Source: Flavobacteriales bacterium (GTDB lineage Bacteria; Bacteroidota; Bacteroidia; Flavobacteriales_D; Sanyastnellaceae). From it: DNA of 55,439 bases. Positions within the stretch are counted from its first letter, which is position 1. Every line of letters begins with the position of its first letter. The DNA is taken from assembly GCA_029238785.1 (NCBI GenBank), contig JAQWFN010000073.1, forward strand, positions 1-55,439, read 5' to 3'. Below the pieces are notes generated by a model that did not search any database, was not told where the DNA came from, and saw nothing but the letters and a program-made list of their open reading frames with translations. Shown one piece after another: positions 1-8,757 of this stretch. The position numbers and the translations under genes are program-made.

Positions 1-247
1 GCACGAATGGATTTTCTTGATAACCGGCTTACGTCGCACGAATGGATTTTCTTGATAACCGGCTTACGTCGCACGAATGGATTTTCTTGATAACCGGCTT
101 ACGTCGCACGAATGGATTTTCTTGATAACCGGCTTACGTCGCACGAATTGATTTTACTGATGACCAGCTTACGTCGCACGAATTAATTTTAACTGATAAC
201 CGGCTTACGTCGCACGAATTAATTTTAACTGATAACCGGCTTAAGTC
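1..247. repeat. Tandem array, seven copies of a 35/36-bp unit
   Basis: The core of the unit is gataaccggcttacgtcgc followed by acgaatggattttctt. Copies 1-4 (1-35, 36-70, 71-105, 106-140) are identical. Copy 5 (141-175) differs at several bases. Copies 6 and 7 (176-211, 212-247) are 36 bp and carry the aattaattttaact variant, and copy 7 has ttaagtc in place of ttacgtc. The array starts at base 1, so it probably continues outside the window. There is no variable spacer between units, and both tga and taa occur in the plus strand, so it is neither a CRISPR array nor coding. The copy 6/7 variants match the end of the insertion element at 14576-14606. Confidence 0.97.
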
Positions 248-284
248 GCACGAAAAATTCTCAAGCTAAAAACCCCACGAAACA

Positions 285-1586
285 TTACCAAGCTTCAATG
301 CGCTTTTCCCAAAGCAGCAAGCCTTCGCGGTCATAAACACGCATGATACAAACGCGAGCGTCTTTCGGACCTTCAAACGAGAGGCAGGCGTAATTCTGAG
401 TACCTACTACGGTGCCTTCAACTCGATACTTATTAGGCTCCGATGTGTGATCATAAGCAGTTGAAGTGAGTGGAGAAGCAGTTAGATCATAAACCACATT
501 GTCTTTCCCGAGCTCCATCTTGCTCAACTCGGTGTGGTGACGATCACCTGACAAAAAGATGACACCTCGAATGTTCTCTTCTTTCAATCTTTTCAATAAG
601 TATTTACGCTCCTGATCATACAAGGCGTGGTTCTCATACATGGCGTAGTTGCTAAGAAATTGTCCTCCAGTAGCTACAATTTTAAAGGGAGCTGAACTGA
701 ATTTTAATGCTTCAATGAGCCAATTCACTTGTTCTTCGCCCCAAATGCTTTGATCCTTTTGTTTTACAGTATGATCGGTCCGGAAATAACGGTTGTCTAA
801 CAAAAAGAAATCAATATCGCTGTACTGAAACTGCGTTGTAATCCCGCCATCCACATCTGGTAAGCCAAAAGAAGGATTCGCCCAAAATAACTCAAAGGCC
901 TTTGAAGTCCAGTCTTTGTGGATGTAAGAACCATTGGAATCGTTCGGACCAAAATCATGGTCGTCCCAAATGGCGTAGTGCGGACAAACCGATAAAAATT
1001 CCTTGATTTCAGGAACCCTTCTCATGTGACTGTACCGTCGATAAATGCTTTGAGCTGAACCAAAATCAGGGCTTCGTAGATAGATGTTATCGCCTAACCA
1101 TAACATGAGGTCGGGCTTTTGATTGGCCATTGTTTTGAAGATGTCCGGACTTGTTCCATAAGGTTTTCCCGGACGATCAAAAGCTTCTTCATTAATGAAA
1201 TTGCAAGAACCGGTCATTAAAGTGAAATCTGGTGCAGAAGTTCGATACCTCCAGTTATCTTGGGTTTTGAAGCTATAGGGGCCATACATTCCACCTTCAC
1301 TCAATTCAATGAAATACTCATAACGACTTCCCCAGTTCAAGTCGAAAAGCTGAAATTTTAAGGTGAAGGCCTCGTCTAACTTTGACTTTTTGAAAGGTGT
1401 TCGCGAAAAAAAATCTTCACTGCCCTCAAGTCGATATGAAATAGCTACTTCTTGAGCGTTTTCCGTTTGCATCCAAATGATGGCCTCTCTTAAGGAAATG
1501 TCGCCGAGCATTGGGCCTGATGCAATTTGTGCATGGCTAAGAGCTAGTGTGAAAACCAGAATAAAAAGGAGGAGAGCGCGCTTCAT
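285..1586 (-). CDS. PhoD-like alkaline phosphatase / metallophosphoesterase, exported
   Basis: The 433-residue protein has a signal peptide ending near residue 20 (...LALSHAQ). A short beta domain (about 22-110) resembles the N-terminal domain of PhoD-like phosphatases. The metallophosphoesterase core follows, with metal-binding motifs GDN (165-167), WDDHD (207-211) and GDRHH (347-351). This family hydrolyses phosphate mono- or diesters outside the cytoplasm; the substrate here cannot be told from sequence. The gene ends about 37 bp after the tandem repeat array. It is separated from the gene upstream by a terminator-like hairpin, so it is probably transcribed alone. Confidence 0.9.
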   Translation of the reverse strand: MKRALLLFILVFTLALSHAQIASGPMLGDISLREAIIWMQTENAQEVAISYRLEGSEDFFSRTPFKKSKLDEAFTLKFQLFDLNWGSRYEYFIELSEGGMYGPYSFKTQDNWRYRTSAPDFTLMTGSCNFINEEAFDRPGKPYGTSPDIFKTMANQKPDLMLWLGDNIYLRSPDFGSAQSIYRRYSHMRRVPEIKEFLSVCPHYAIWDDHDFGPNDSNGSYIHKDWTSKAFELFWANPSFGLPDVDGGITTQFQYSDIDFFLLDNRYFRTDHTVKQKDQSIWGEEQVNWLIEALKFSSAPFKIVATGGQFLSNYAMYENHALYDQERKYLLKRLKEENIRGVIFLSGDRHHTELSKMELGKDNVVYDLTASPLTSTAYDHTSEPNKYRVEGTVVGTQNYACLSFEGPKDARVCIMRVYDREGLLLWEKRIEAW

Positions 1587-1668
1587 GAATAGAAATTTTA
1601 CTTCACGAAGTTAAATCTTTTAAGACGGAGATAAGTTGATGCGCATCGATTTAAAGTAAGGGTAAAAC

Positions 1669-1700
1669 AAAAAGCGCCACCAGTAAATGGAAGCGCTTTT
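1669..1700 (-). terminator. Rho-independent terminator of the 72-residue protein gene
   Basis: An 8-bp perfect stem (aaaagcgc 1670-1677 with gcgctttt 1693-1700) has a 15-nt loop. Read on the minus strand it is followed by a T-rich run. It lies just after the minus-strand gene ending at 1724 and before the phosphatase gene. Confidence 0.65.
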
Positions 1701-1723
1701 AGATTTCGAGGAAGCTCATCATT

Positions 1724-1942
1724 TTAAAGAAGATCAAGGTTATCAATGTTCTTTTCGCGGGCTTCTAATTTGATAATGTAGGTAATGTCTTTAAGTTGAA
1801 GTCGAAGGGCTGTCCAGATTTCATTTCTCGTAGGCATTTTAAATTCGAATGTTTTGTGACCGAAGCCATCTGGATAAGTTGACCTAAGTGCCTCATTGAG
1901 CTCACTGCTGAGCTTGTCGTAAGAAACAATTAAATTCTTCAC
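1724..1942 (-). CDS. Small conserved Bacteroidota protein, function unknown
   Basis: This is a 72-residue cytoplasmic protein with no signal peptide. The opening MKNLIVSYDKLSSEL and the spacing of acidic and hydrophobic residues recall a widespread short Bacteroidota hypothetical family whose members begin similarly, followed by YPDG and a strand-rich half; that is from memory. It has its own terminator-like hairpin downstream and codon use like its neighbours. No function can be assigned. Confidence 0.7.
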   Translation of the reverse strand: MKNLIVSYDKLSSELNEALRSTYPDGFGHKTFEFKMPTRNEIWTALRLQLKDITYIIKLEAREKNIDNLDLL

Positions 1943-2013
1943 AGGGTAGAGGTAAAGTGTTTTATTCCTCTTACGCCCTTATCTATCAGAAGATTACATT
2001 TCAGTTTTAGCGC

Positions 2014-2523
2014 TTATGAAGCTTTAAAAGTGATGCGTTGTGTGTGCTTTACGCTGTTGCCACATTGATCACTAGCCGTCCAAGTTCTTATCAGAGCTTT
2101 CTTTTCTCGCTGCTCTTCCAGAACAACTTTTACCTTTCCGTCGCTATTATCGCTAGCCGTTACTTTTGGTGCATCTGGGATTTCCGACTCGTTCGCGACC
2201 TCCATATCTTCAGGTTTTTCATTGAACACAGGGTCAAGGGCATCAAGCAATAAACAATATTGTTCCGCGCTTGCGCTATTACCACATTCGTCGGTGTAAG
2301 TGAATGTAACGACTAGGTTTCCAAGACAACCTCCACTAAAAATGGCTTCTTTTCGAGTTACTTGAAGCTCTCCACAGCTTGAACTTGCTTTAGGGGCTTG
2401 AAGTTGATCTGTATCATCAAGGTTTACTTTGAGCTCGCGCTCGTAGTTTTCTATGGTGATTTGTGCTTGTGATGTAACAATTGCACCTAATGCAAAAGCT
2501 AGGCTTAAGATGATTGATTTCAT
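2014..2523 (-). CDS. Secreted HYR-like domain protein
   Basis: The 169-residue protein has a signal peptide (MKSIILSLAFALGAIVTSQA) and two short Ig-like beta segments. The second contains the WTASDQCGN pattern typical of HYR repeats found in Bacteroidota surface proteins. Cysteines occur in pairs around residues 50-65, 79-90 and 154. There is no recognisable C-terminal T9SS sorting signal. A -7 box lies about 26-33 bp upstream, so it is probably transcribed separately from the TonB receptor gene, whose stop is 73 bp further upstream. Function unknown; a structural or adhesive role is inference. Confidence 0.75.
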   Translation of the reverse strand: MKSIILSLAFALGAIVTSQAQITIENYERELKVNLDDTDQLQAPKASSSCGELQVTRKEAIFSGGCLGNLVVTFTYTDECGNSASAEQYCLLLDALDPVFNEKPEDMEVANESEIPDAPKVTASDNSDGKVKVVLEEQREKKALIRTWTASDQCGNSVKHTQRITFKAS

Positions 2524-2548
2524 AGTCTTTCAGATTAGAATAATAGAG

Positions 2549-2556
2549 CAAAGGTA
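2549..2556 (-). promoter_or_regulatory. Bacteroidota -7 box before the HYR-like gene
   Basis: The minus strand reads TACCTTTG, an exact TAnnTTTG match, 26 bp upstream of the start codon. No well-spaced -33 TTG was seen. Confidence 0.5.
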
Positions 2557-2596
2557 ATGCCATAGTTCACGGAAAGCATCACAAAAGCATCATGTA

Positions 2597-5038
2597 TTAA
2601 TTCCAGAGGTGAAGGCCTAAATTCACGTAGAACATTCTTGGGGCGGAAGGGATGATTCCCGGGCCTGGATAACCTGTAGCTCTTCTTGTGAAATAACGTG
2701 CATCCAAGGCATTATTTGATCCCCCTTCAATAAAAAACTTTTTGAAATCAATTTTAGCAGATAGATCATGAACCCAATAAGCAGGGATTTCACCAACAAC
2801 ACCATTGGGGTCTCTTCTAAAACCTGCATTGCTCGCATCTGTGAACTGCTCACTAATAAAGGAGAACTGATAATTGATGCTGAAGCGTTTGTAGCCGATG
2901 CTGCTTCCGGTTTTTATATTCCATTCGGGCACAAACTCCAAGCGATTACCTGCAATAACAAGTTCACTATTAGGATCGTATTCAGCACTTATCCATGCCA
3001 CATTTATAAAAGCATCCCATGAGAAGTCAGCGTCTTTTTTCTGGGTGATGAAGGGGTGAAGAGCCAACTTCCCAAAAAACTCAAGTCCAAAAATAGAAGC
3101 ATCGCCAAGATTTTGTCGCACTTGGAAGGTTTCCGGACCAATCACTGGATTGACCTCGAGCACCTCGAGCTGATTACCGATTTTATCTTGATAGCTTAAG
3201 TGAAAAAGGGAGGCGTCAATATAAAAGCGCTCGTTGCCACCTCTCCAGCCTAAGTCTAAATTAAAGCCCCTTTCGTCTTGAATGTTTTCTGCAACCAATT
3301 GTCTCGGGTTTTCAATTCGCACATCCGAAAAATTTATTCCGCGGTAGTTCTGACTGAAGTTGGCATAGAGCTCTTTGCGCTTCTTTCCTTTATAACTCAC
3401 ACCTAGTCCTAGGAGCAAAAAGTCTCGTCCAAGTTGATTTTCTTCTTGAATGATCCTTGGATAAGTAGGCAAAATATTTCCAGCACCATCTCTTACAATG
3501 AGCGCGTATTCTCCTTGAGAGGCGGTTAACAGGTACTCATAACGCGCTCCAGGAGTAATACTGAGTTGTTCGTTGAGTTGAATGAGGGCTTCCGTAAAAA
3601 GAGCAATGTTTTCATTGTCGAAGCTATAATCACTTCCTTGGGCGAAATCGTTTTGGATATAGAAAAAGTCTGGACCAGAGGCATCGTTGGCCAAGGCTTG
3701 TTGACTTCTGTTGTTGCCCTTGAAATAACGCACACCACCAAGAACAGTTTGCGGCAAATTAAAGAGTTCGAATCGATGTTTCATTCGTCCTTCAATACCA
3801 TAATTCTCAAATGTTCCACGAATTAAATCGCGTTCCTCGCCCGGATCAGTTCGAGAGATTAAACCGAGAAAACCAAGCGCTTCTCTTTTCGCAATCAAAG
3901 CGAAAGGGAGAACGGATACCCGAGTTCGTAAATTGGGTTCCCATTCGATTTTGGCCGACATCAAATTCCAGTTGACTTGGAACCAATTTCGGTCTCTCAA
4001 AGAAACACTAGGGTCGATTTGAAACTGCGTATCTGTTAGTCCGCCCGGCTGTTGAGACAAATAATCCATGTGGGTAACTTCAGCACCAATAATCCATTTT
4101 TCGTGGGGCTGATAACTGAGCTGTAAGAAGCCCGTTTTTGCTTCGAAAGCACTGTTTTCGCGCCAGCCATCGCCGCTTTTGTATTGGAAAAAGGCATTGT
4201 AAGTGAGCCTACCGAGCGTTCCTCCAATGGCATTAAAGGTGCTGAAGGTATTAAACCTTGCATAGCTCTGTTCGCTGATTACACCGAACTTCTTTTCACT
4301 GGCCTTTCGTAGTCGGAAATCAACCATTCCACCAAACTGTGGTCCGAATTGAAGTGCCGCTGCACCGCGAATCAAAGCAATTTTCTCCACGGCCTGAAGG
4401 GGAGGAGTGTAGTAGCTTTCAGGATAACCATGGGGGTCGGCTGAGATGTCGTAGCCGTTTTGTCGGGTATTGAAGTTGGACGTTCTATTCGGGTTGAGAC
4501 CGCGACCACCAATGCCCAGTTGCAAACCACCATCGTCGCTTTCCCAAATGTTTAAACCAGGAACTTCTGCAAACACCTGTCTAGCATTGTTTAAGGCCAA
4601 GTTTGATGATCTTTTCTGCGGAATTACCAAAGCAGTTTTTTTCGCCGCATAAAGTGTTAAGTCTTCCAAGGCATTAAAGCGCTCAATCAAATCCTCACGA
4701 TCTCCAAAAACAATGATGTCGCTAAAAATTAATGGAGCCAAGGTGATGGTTTTTTGCGTGAGTTTATTCGCTTCCATCACAAGCTCCAAAGCTTCTTTGT
4801 TGAAACCCAATAAAGAGCACTCCAAGCGATATTTACCGGCGGGAAGTTTTTCTTCAATAAGACCAAAAGCATCACTCTGAAAAAGGATGGAGTCGTTAAC
4901 AAGGAGCAAGACATTGGGAAGTGGCGATTGATCGGTATCATCAATGAAGCTTAAACGCAGTGTTCCTTGCGCTTTGGATTGGAGCGTGAAAACACACCCT
5001 ATCATCAATAAAACCACGCAAAACCTATTCCCAATCAT
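2597..5038 (-). CDS. TonB-dependent outer-membrane receptor, FecA type
   Basis: The 813-residue receptor has a signal peptide (1-23), a carboxypeptidase-D-like regulatory domain (about 26-110), a plug domain (about 130-240, including GGRGLNPNR and the IRGAAALQFGPQFGG segment) and a 22-strand-type barrel to the C-terminus. It should import an iron complex using TonB energy; FecA similarity suggests citrate-like chelates, but the ligand is not proven. Its start overlaps the end of the HTTM gene by 14 bp, so it is the last gene of an operon with DUF4856, imelysin and HTTM genes. That layout is a known Flavobacteriia iron-uptake arrangement. Confidence 0.93.
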   Translation of the reverse strand: MIGNRFCVVLLMIGCVFTLQSKAQGTLRLSFIDDTDQSPLPNVLLLVNDSILFQSDAFGLIEEKLPAGKYRLECSLLGFNKEALELVMEANKLTQKTITLAPLIFSDIIVFGDREDLIERFNALEDLTLYAAKKTALVIPQKRSSNLALNNARQVFAEVPGLNIWESDDGGLQLGIGGRGLNPNRTSNFNTRQNGYDISADPHGYPESYYTPPLQAVEKIALIRGAAALQFGPQFGGMVDFRLRKASEKKFGVISEQSYARFNTFSTFNAIGGTLGRLTYNAFFQYKSGDGWRENSAFEAKTGFLQLSYQPHEKWIIGAEVTHMDYLSQQPGGLTDTQFQIDPSVSLRDRNWFQVNWNLMSAKIEWEPNLRTRVSVLPFALIAKREALGFLGLISRTDPGEERDLIRGTFENYGIEGRMKHRFELFNLPQTVLGGVRYFKGNNRSQQALANDASGPDFFYIQNDFAQGSDYSFDNENIALFTEALIQLNEQLSITPGARYEYLLTASQGEYALIVRDGAGNILPTYPRIIQEENQLGRDFLLLGLGVSYKGKKRKELYANFSQNYRGINFSDVRIENPRQLVAENIQDERGFNLDLGWRGGNERFYIDASLFHLSYQDKIGNQLEVLEVNPVIGPETFQVRQNLGDASIFGLEFFGKLALHPFITQKKDADFSWDAFINVAWISAEYDPNSELVIAGNRLEFVPEWNIKTGSSIGYKRFSINYQFSFISEQFTDASNAGFRRDPNGVVGEIPAYWVHDLSAKIDFKKFFIEGGSNNALDARYFTRRATGYPGPGIIPSAPRMFYVNLGLHLWN

Positions 5039-6368
5039 GCACCCAAGACCTATCGAAATAGGGATTTTTTAAGGACAGCAAATCTACGTCGCTTTTTACG
5101 AATGGCCGGCTGCCCGAGCCGTTTAATGTGACAAAACTATCGGCGTATATGGCAATAGAGTCCAGACCGAGTGTCTGGTAACGGTCTTTTATGATCAAAG
5201 CTGTCATGTGAATCATGTCGGCCTGGGTACTCATCTGTTTTTCCTGTAATGGCGTGAGGAACTCTTGATGATCAACAATACTTTTCCGACTGGTTTTTAG
5301 ATCCTCCACTTTAAATGTGATGCTTCCCGCTTTTTCCATAAGCATTACCCGCCAAGAGAAGCGGTAGCCCTGCTCTTTCCAAAATAAATCCCCCGGATAA
5401 AGAGCGAATCGGAAAGGAATCAAGAGCTGTAGGAGTCCGTAAATGACAAGCGCACCTAGGATTATTGGTCGGTTCGTTTTGCTTCGCGATGCTTGAACCT
5501 TGGTGTTTATCTTCCAAACTCGATTGTGCCAATTTGCACTAAAAAAAACCAATGTAAGCCCAATCATCACCCAAGGAAAAACACCTATTTGAAAGAGGAG
5601 CCAAGTAAAGATATGGAACACCAAAACCGCCAGATAGGCCATTGGTCTTGCTCGCTTGTTCCACAACAAAAAGGGCACGAACAAATCGTACAGTAAACCA
5701 CACCAGGAGAATACAAAAGCCACCCAAGGAAGTGCTAAGAATGACCCGATAAGTGGCATGTTGGATCTCGCAGGAAGCCAAATCGACATCGGCATGGCGC
5801 GGAGTAACCAGTCTGAATTGATTTTAGCAAGACCCGCGTAAAAATACACAATGGCCAATTGAAATTGAAAAATGAAGATGGTCCAGTTTTCTACTTCATG
5901 CCTCCTCATACTTGGCTTGAGCAGCACATCTAGAGACCACGCTCGATTCGCAGGTACCCAAATCATCCAGAAAGCAACAAGACTCACAAAGTAATAATGA
6001 TTGAGGTAAGTGGAGATGTCGATCAATTCAACATAAGTGAATAGCGTGAAGTAAGTAATGGCGCTTGCTCTGTAGAATAAGCCAAGCAAGATATTCAAAG
6101 CAGCTAGCCCCATCAAGCCGAAAACAAGATACATTCCAATACCGGGTAAAGCTTGAATGAAACTCCAACCAAAAAAAGGAAAATGTACTTCCGGGTTAAT
6201 GTACAAATCTTCGATCCAGTCCATGTACCAAAACCGGGTCACGCTAAAAAGCATTAAAGCGCCAAAAATCACTCTGAAAGTGATTAATGGCGCAATTGAA
6301 GTGGGTTTGAATAAAAAGTTCTTCACGCTTTTGAACCCGCTATTATGTTCGCTGATTGCTTGGTTCAC
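5025..6368 (-). CDS. HTTM-domain membrane protein (gamma-carboxylase-like)
   Basis: This is a 447-residue polytopic membrane protein with several transmembrane segments between residues 25 and 320, followed by a soluble tail of about 120 residues. The YLNHYYFVSL segment and the many Trp/Tyr residues in helices are characteristic of HTTM (horizontally transferred transmembrane) proteins, related to vitamin-K-dependent gamma-carboxylase. The Bacteroidota members have no established reaction. Its position between imelysin and the TonB receptor, with a 14-bp overlap into the receptor and a 6-bp gap from imelysin, ties it to metal uptake. Confidence 0.88.
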   Translation of the reverse strand: MNQAISEHNSGFKSVKNFLFKPTSIAPLITFRVIFGALMLFSVTRFWYMDWIEDLYINPEVHFPFFGWSFIQALPGIGMYLVFGLMGLAALNILLGLFYRASAITYFTLFTYVELIDISTYLNHYYFVSLVAFWMIWVPANRAWSLDVLLKPSMRRHEVENWTIFIFQFQLAIVYFYAGLAKINSDWLLRAMPMSIWLPARSNMPLIGSFLALPWVAFVFSWCGLLYDLFVPFLLWNKRARPMAYLAVLVFHIFTWLLFQIGVFPWVMIGLTLVFFSANWHNRVWKINTKVQASRSKTNRPIILGALVIYGLLQLLIPFRFALYPGDLFWKEQGYRFSWRVMLMEKAGSITFKVEDLKTSRKSIVDHQEFLTPLQEKQMSTQADMIHMTALIIKDRYQTLGLDSIAIYADSFVTLNGSGSRPFVKSDVDLLSLKNPYFDRSWVHDWE

Positions 6369-6374
6369 CTTGAT

Positions 6375-7454
6375 TTAATCTCCGTCGTTATCGCTAAATG
6401 TGATGCTGATACCAAGAGAAGACGGCATATCTGCTTTTACCAGCGCCACCGTAGATTGGAGCTGATTGTAAATGCTCTCAAGTTCGTCTGGCGACTCAGA
6501 AATGAAGGTGCTTAAATCACTTGGTAGCTGACTTAGGTTATTGATTGAAACCGAGAATCGAGCATTAATTTCTTCATCCAATAAAACCTGATTCGCACCA
6601 TATCGAGCATCAACCTCGCGCAAGGCTTCAGCCAAACCGATGGCGTTCATTTCTGCAGTATCAAAACCATTGAAAACGGCATTTAAGGCAGTGATTTGTT
6701 CTAGCGCCAAAGTGCTGCTGTAAGCGCCATACCTGGCTTCCACGTGATCTACAAGAGGTATGCCTAATGTGAGTAAGCCTAGTGGAAGAGCTACTTTTTC
6801 TCGCTTGAGTTCTTCATAGCAAATTACGAAATGGTTAACCAAAAGGCTCATACCGCTTCCTGCTGCGGCTCCAGTGTTTTGTCTGAAGTTGGTAGCATAG
6901 GAACTGTTCCATTCGTTTTTAACGCTATTCGCCTTATTGGAGATGTCCTCGCAATGATTCACAATTAAGTCAAGAATATGAGCGGCGTTTTCATTCTCGG
7001 TGATTGAACTAAAGGCAGTTTCGCGGTGAAGTAGAAAGTCGAGTGCTGCAAAACCCGTTTCATCAGGAGAAAATCCATCGAGCGTTCCACTTTCTATTTT
7101 ATTCTTGATGGCTGATGTGTCTGCTGGGAAGGTGTTAATGCTTGATAGGCTGATTGTTTCTGCCGGACCAAAATTGAACATGCATATCCATTGCCATGCT
7201 TTCCTTGTTTCAAAAAGTTCGTTTTGAAGCAGCTCTAAACTCATTGCATTTGGCGAAGTTCTCAGGTCTTCGGCTGCTAATTTGAGCGATAAAGTATGTT
7301 CTGCAAATGACTCGTACTGAGCCGGTATGGCTGAAGAGAAATTGGTCAATACCGACTGAAAACTCGTATCTCCAGGAGTTTCTAAGTCCTCAGGCTTTTT
7401 GCATGCGGCTAAAACAAGCACGAGCATAAATAAGACGCTAACTTTGCTGTTCAT
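6375..7454 (-). CDS. Imelysin-like (M75 superfamily) iron-uptake lipoprotein
   Basis: The 359-residue protein has a lipoprotein signal with the lipidated Cys at residue 18 (LVLAAC). The rest is helical, as expected for the two four-helix-bundle imelysin fold. The usual GxHxxE signature is replaced by GFAALD (134-139), followed by FLLHRE, as in other imelysin-like proteins that lack the canonical His. It is predicted to sit on the cell envelope and take part in iron acquisition with the co-transcribed receptor. It starts 3 bp after the DUF4856 gene ends. Confidence 0.85.
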   Translation of the reverse strand: MNSKVSVLFMLVLVLAACKKPEDLETPGDTSFQSVLTNFSSAIPAQYESFAEHTLSLKLAAEDLRTSPNAMSLELLQNELFETRKAWQWICMFNFGPAETISLSSINTFPADTSAIKNKIESGTLDGFSPDETGFAALDFLLHRETAFSSITENENAAHILDLIVNHCEDISNKANSVKNEWNSSYATNFRQNTGAAAGSGMSLLVNHFVICYEELKREKVALPLGLLTLGIPLVDHVEARYGAYSSTLALEQITALNAVFNGFDTAEMNAIGLAEALREVDARYGANQVLLDEEINARFSVSINNLSQLPSDLSTFISESPDELESIYNQLQSTVALVKADMPSSLGISITFSDNDGD

Positions 7455-7457
7455 GGC

Positions 7458-8603
7458 TTAAAGGTTGGCAAGTTCTACTAGAGTGATTTCTGTGTTATCG
7501 AGCATAAATTGAAGACAGGCATCGATATCTTCTACACTCGTTTCGTAGTAGTTATCTCCGAGGAGGTTGCGCGCTTCTTCCACTTGTTCCGGACTCAAAT
7601 TGTAGCCTGAATTGTGAATCATGTTCCCCAAGAAAGCATAAGCTTCGCTCAGTACATGGTTTTTAATTGCTGGATCGTCCATGTTTAACTTGGCTACTTT
7701 CAAGTAGTAAATCACAGTACCTGCAATTACCCTGTGCCACTTCAATTTAATATCGTCAATAGGGGTGAAGACATTCTGGTCGATGTCTTGCGTGCCAGTG
7801 ATGGCGAGTCGAGCCGCTTTAAAATCATCCATAATGGAATTTGTTTCAAGGGCTGCATTTCGTCCTTCACAATATTTTCCGTGAAATCTTGTAGGAGATG
7901 AGCTGTTTGGAAAGTCGATTGGAATACCGAAATATCCAAAGGCCTCATCAAACTTGTGCTCCATTTCGGTGTAGTTCTTTCCGTCAACAAGATTAATATT
8001 GTCGTAAAGCTCATCCAAAACTCCTTGCAGATATGTGTCGCAAGCTTGGTAATAGAAAACATCACCAATCAAGCCTTTTTCGATCAATTGAATGTGCTCA
8101 AAACCATTTTCATCGAACAAGTATTGTTTACTTGGATCGTTGATGCTAACAACAACTCCGGCAACACCATTTTCTCCTGGAACTGTACTTAGTGAAGCAG
8201 CTTCAAGCTCTTCCATCCAGGTTTCATACAAACCTACATTAGGCAAAAAGCACTTGTCTTTGAGTTGTTTTCCCGGTATTACTGCTGAAGAGGAAAAATA
8301 TTGACTACCTGCACCATCTGCATTGCTGAACATTTCTTTGAGTTGGTCGGCACTAACAGTAACACCGCTTGTATAGCCTGTTTTCATGTAGTTGGTAAGC
8401 TCTTCAAGTTGATTTAGCCGAGCTGTTTGTCCAGAAAAATCAACACTTGTGGCACCGTTCCTTTCGAAGCAGTAGTCGTTATCGTTACAAATTGCAGATG
8501 GGCTTGAAGTTATTAAATCATCTTGGTCTTTTTCTTTTTTGCAGGAAGCCAAAACTGCGATTGTAAATAGGAGGAGGAGTGGGGATATTTTTAACGTTCT
8601 CAT
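7458..8603 (-). CDS. DUF4856 lipoprotein, first gene of the iron-uptake operon
   Basis: The 381-residue protein has a lipobox with Cys at residue 21 (AVLASC). The region with MKTGYTSGVTVSADQLKEMF and the rest of the helical body match DUF4856, a family often encoded beside imelysin in Bacteroidota and thought to share its two-bundle architecture. The biochemical role is unknown; metal binding or delivery is inferred from context. A strong promoter (TTG-N20-TACATTTG) lies 31-61 bp upstream, with a dyad over the -33 region. Confidence 0.82.
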   Translation of the reverse strand: MRTLKISPLLLLFTIAVLASCKKEKDQDDLITSSPSAICNDNDYCFERNGATSVDFSGQTARLNQLEELTNYMKTGYTSGVTVSADQLKEMFSNADGAGSQYFSSSAVIPGKQLKDKCFLPNVGLYETWMEELEAASLSTVPGENGVAGVVVSINDPSKQYLFDENGFEHIQLIEKGLIGDVFYYQACDTYLQGVLDELYDNINLVDGKNYTEMEHKFDEAFGYFGIPIDFPNSSSPTRFHGKYCEGRNAALETNSIMDDFKAARLAITGTQDIDQNVFTPIDDIKLKWHRVIAGTVIYYLKVAKLNMDDPAIKNHVLSEAYAFLGNMIHNSGYNLSPEQVEEARNLLGDNYYETSVEDIDACLQFMLDNTEITLVELANL

Positions 8604-8633
8604 ATTTGTTTAGAATAAATCTTAATAACGATG

Positions 8634-8664
8634 CAAATGTATACCTGGAGTCGTGGGCAGACAA
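8634..8664 (-). promoter_or_regulatory. Promoter of the iron-uptake operon
   Basis: The minus strand carries TTG (8662-8664), a 20-bp spacer and TACATTTG (8634-8641). This fits the Bacteroidota -33/-7 consensus, and the start codon is about 30 bp downstream. Confidence 0.65.
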
Positions 8665-8672
8665 TACCACGA
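8651..8672. promoter_or_regulatory. Candidate operator dyad over the -33 box
   Basis: TCGTGG (8651-8656) and CCACGA (8667-8672) form a perfect 6-bp inverted repeat with 10 bp between the arms. It contains the TTG at 8662-8664. The placement fits repressor binding, plausibly iron-responsive. This is inference; no known binding consensus was matched. Confidence 0.4.
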
Positions 8673-8757
8673 TTAGGGTATAATGCGTTTATCTCGCTAA
8701 AAATATTTACTCAACCACAGCGAAGTTAAGGTGATAAAGGTGTAACAATAGACTCCT

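Noticed and set aside
1-247. The repeat array as a CRISPR or guide-RNA array
   Set aside because: Units follow each other without unique spacers, the first four are fully identical, and no cas-like or tas-like gene is near.
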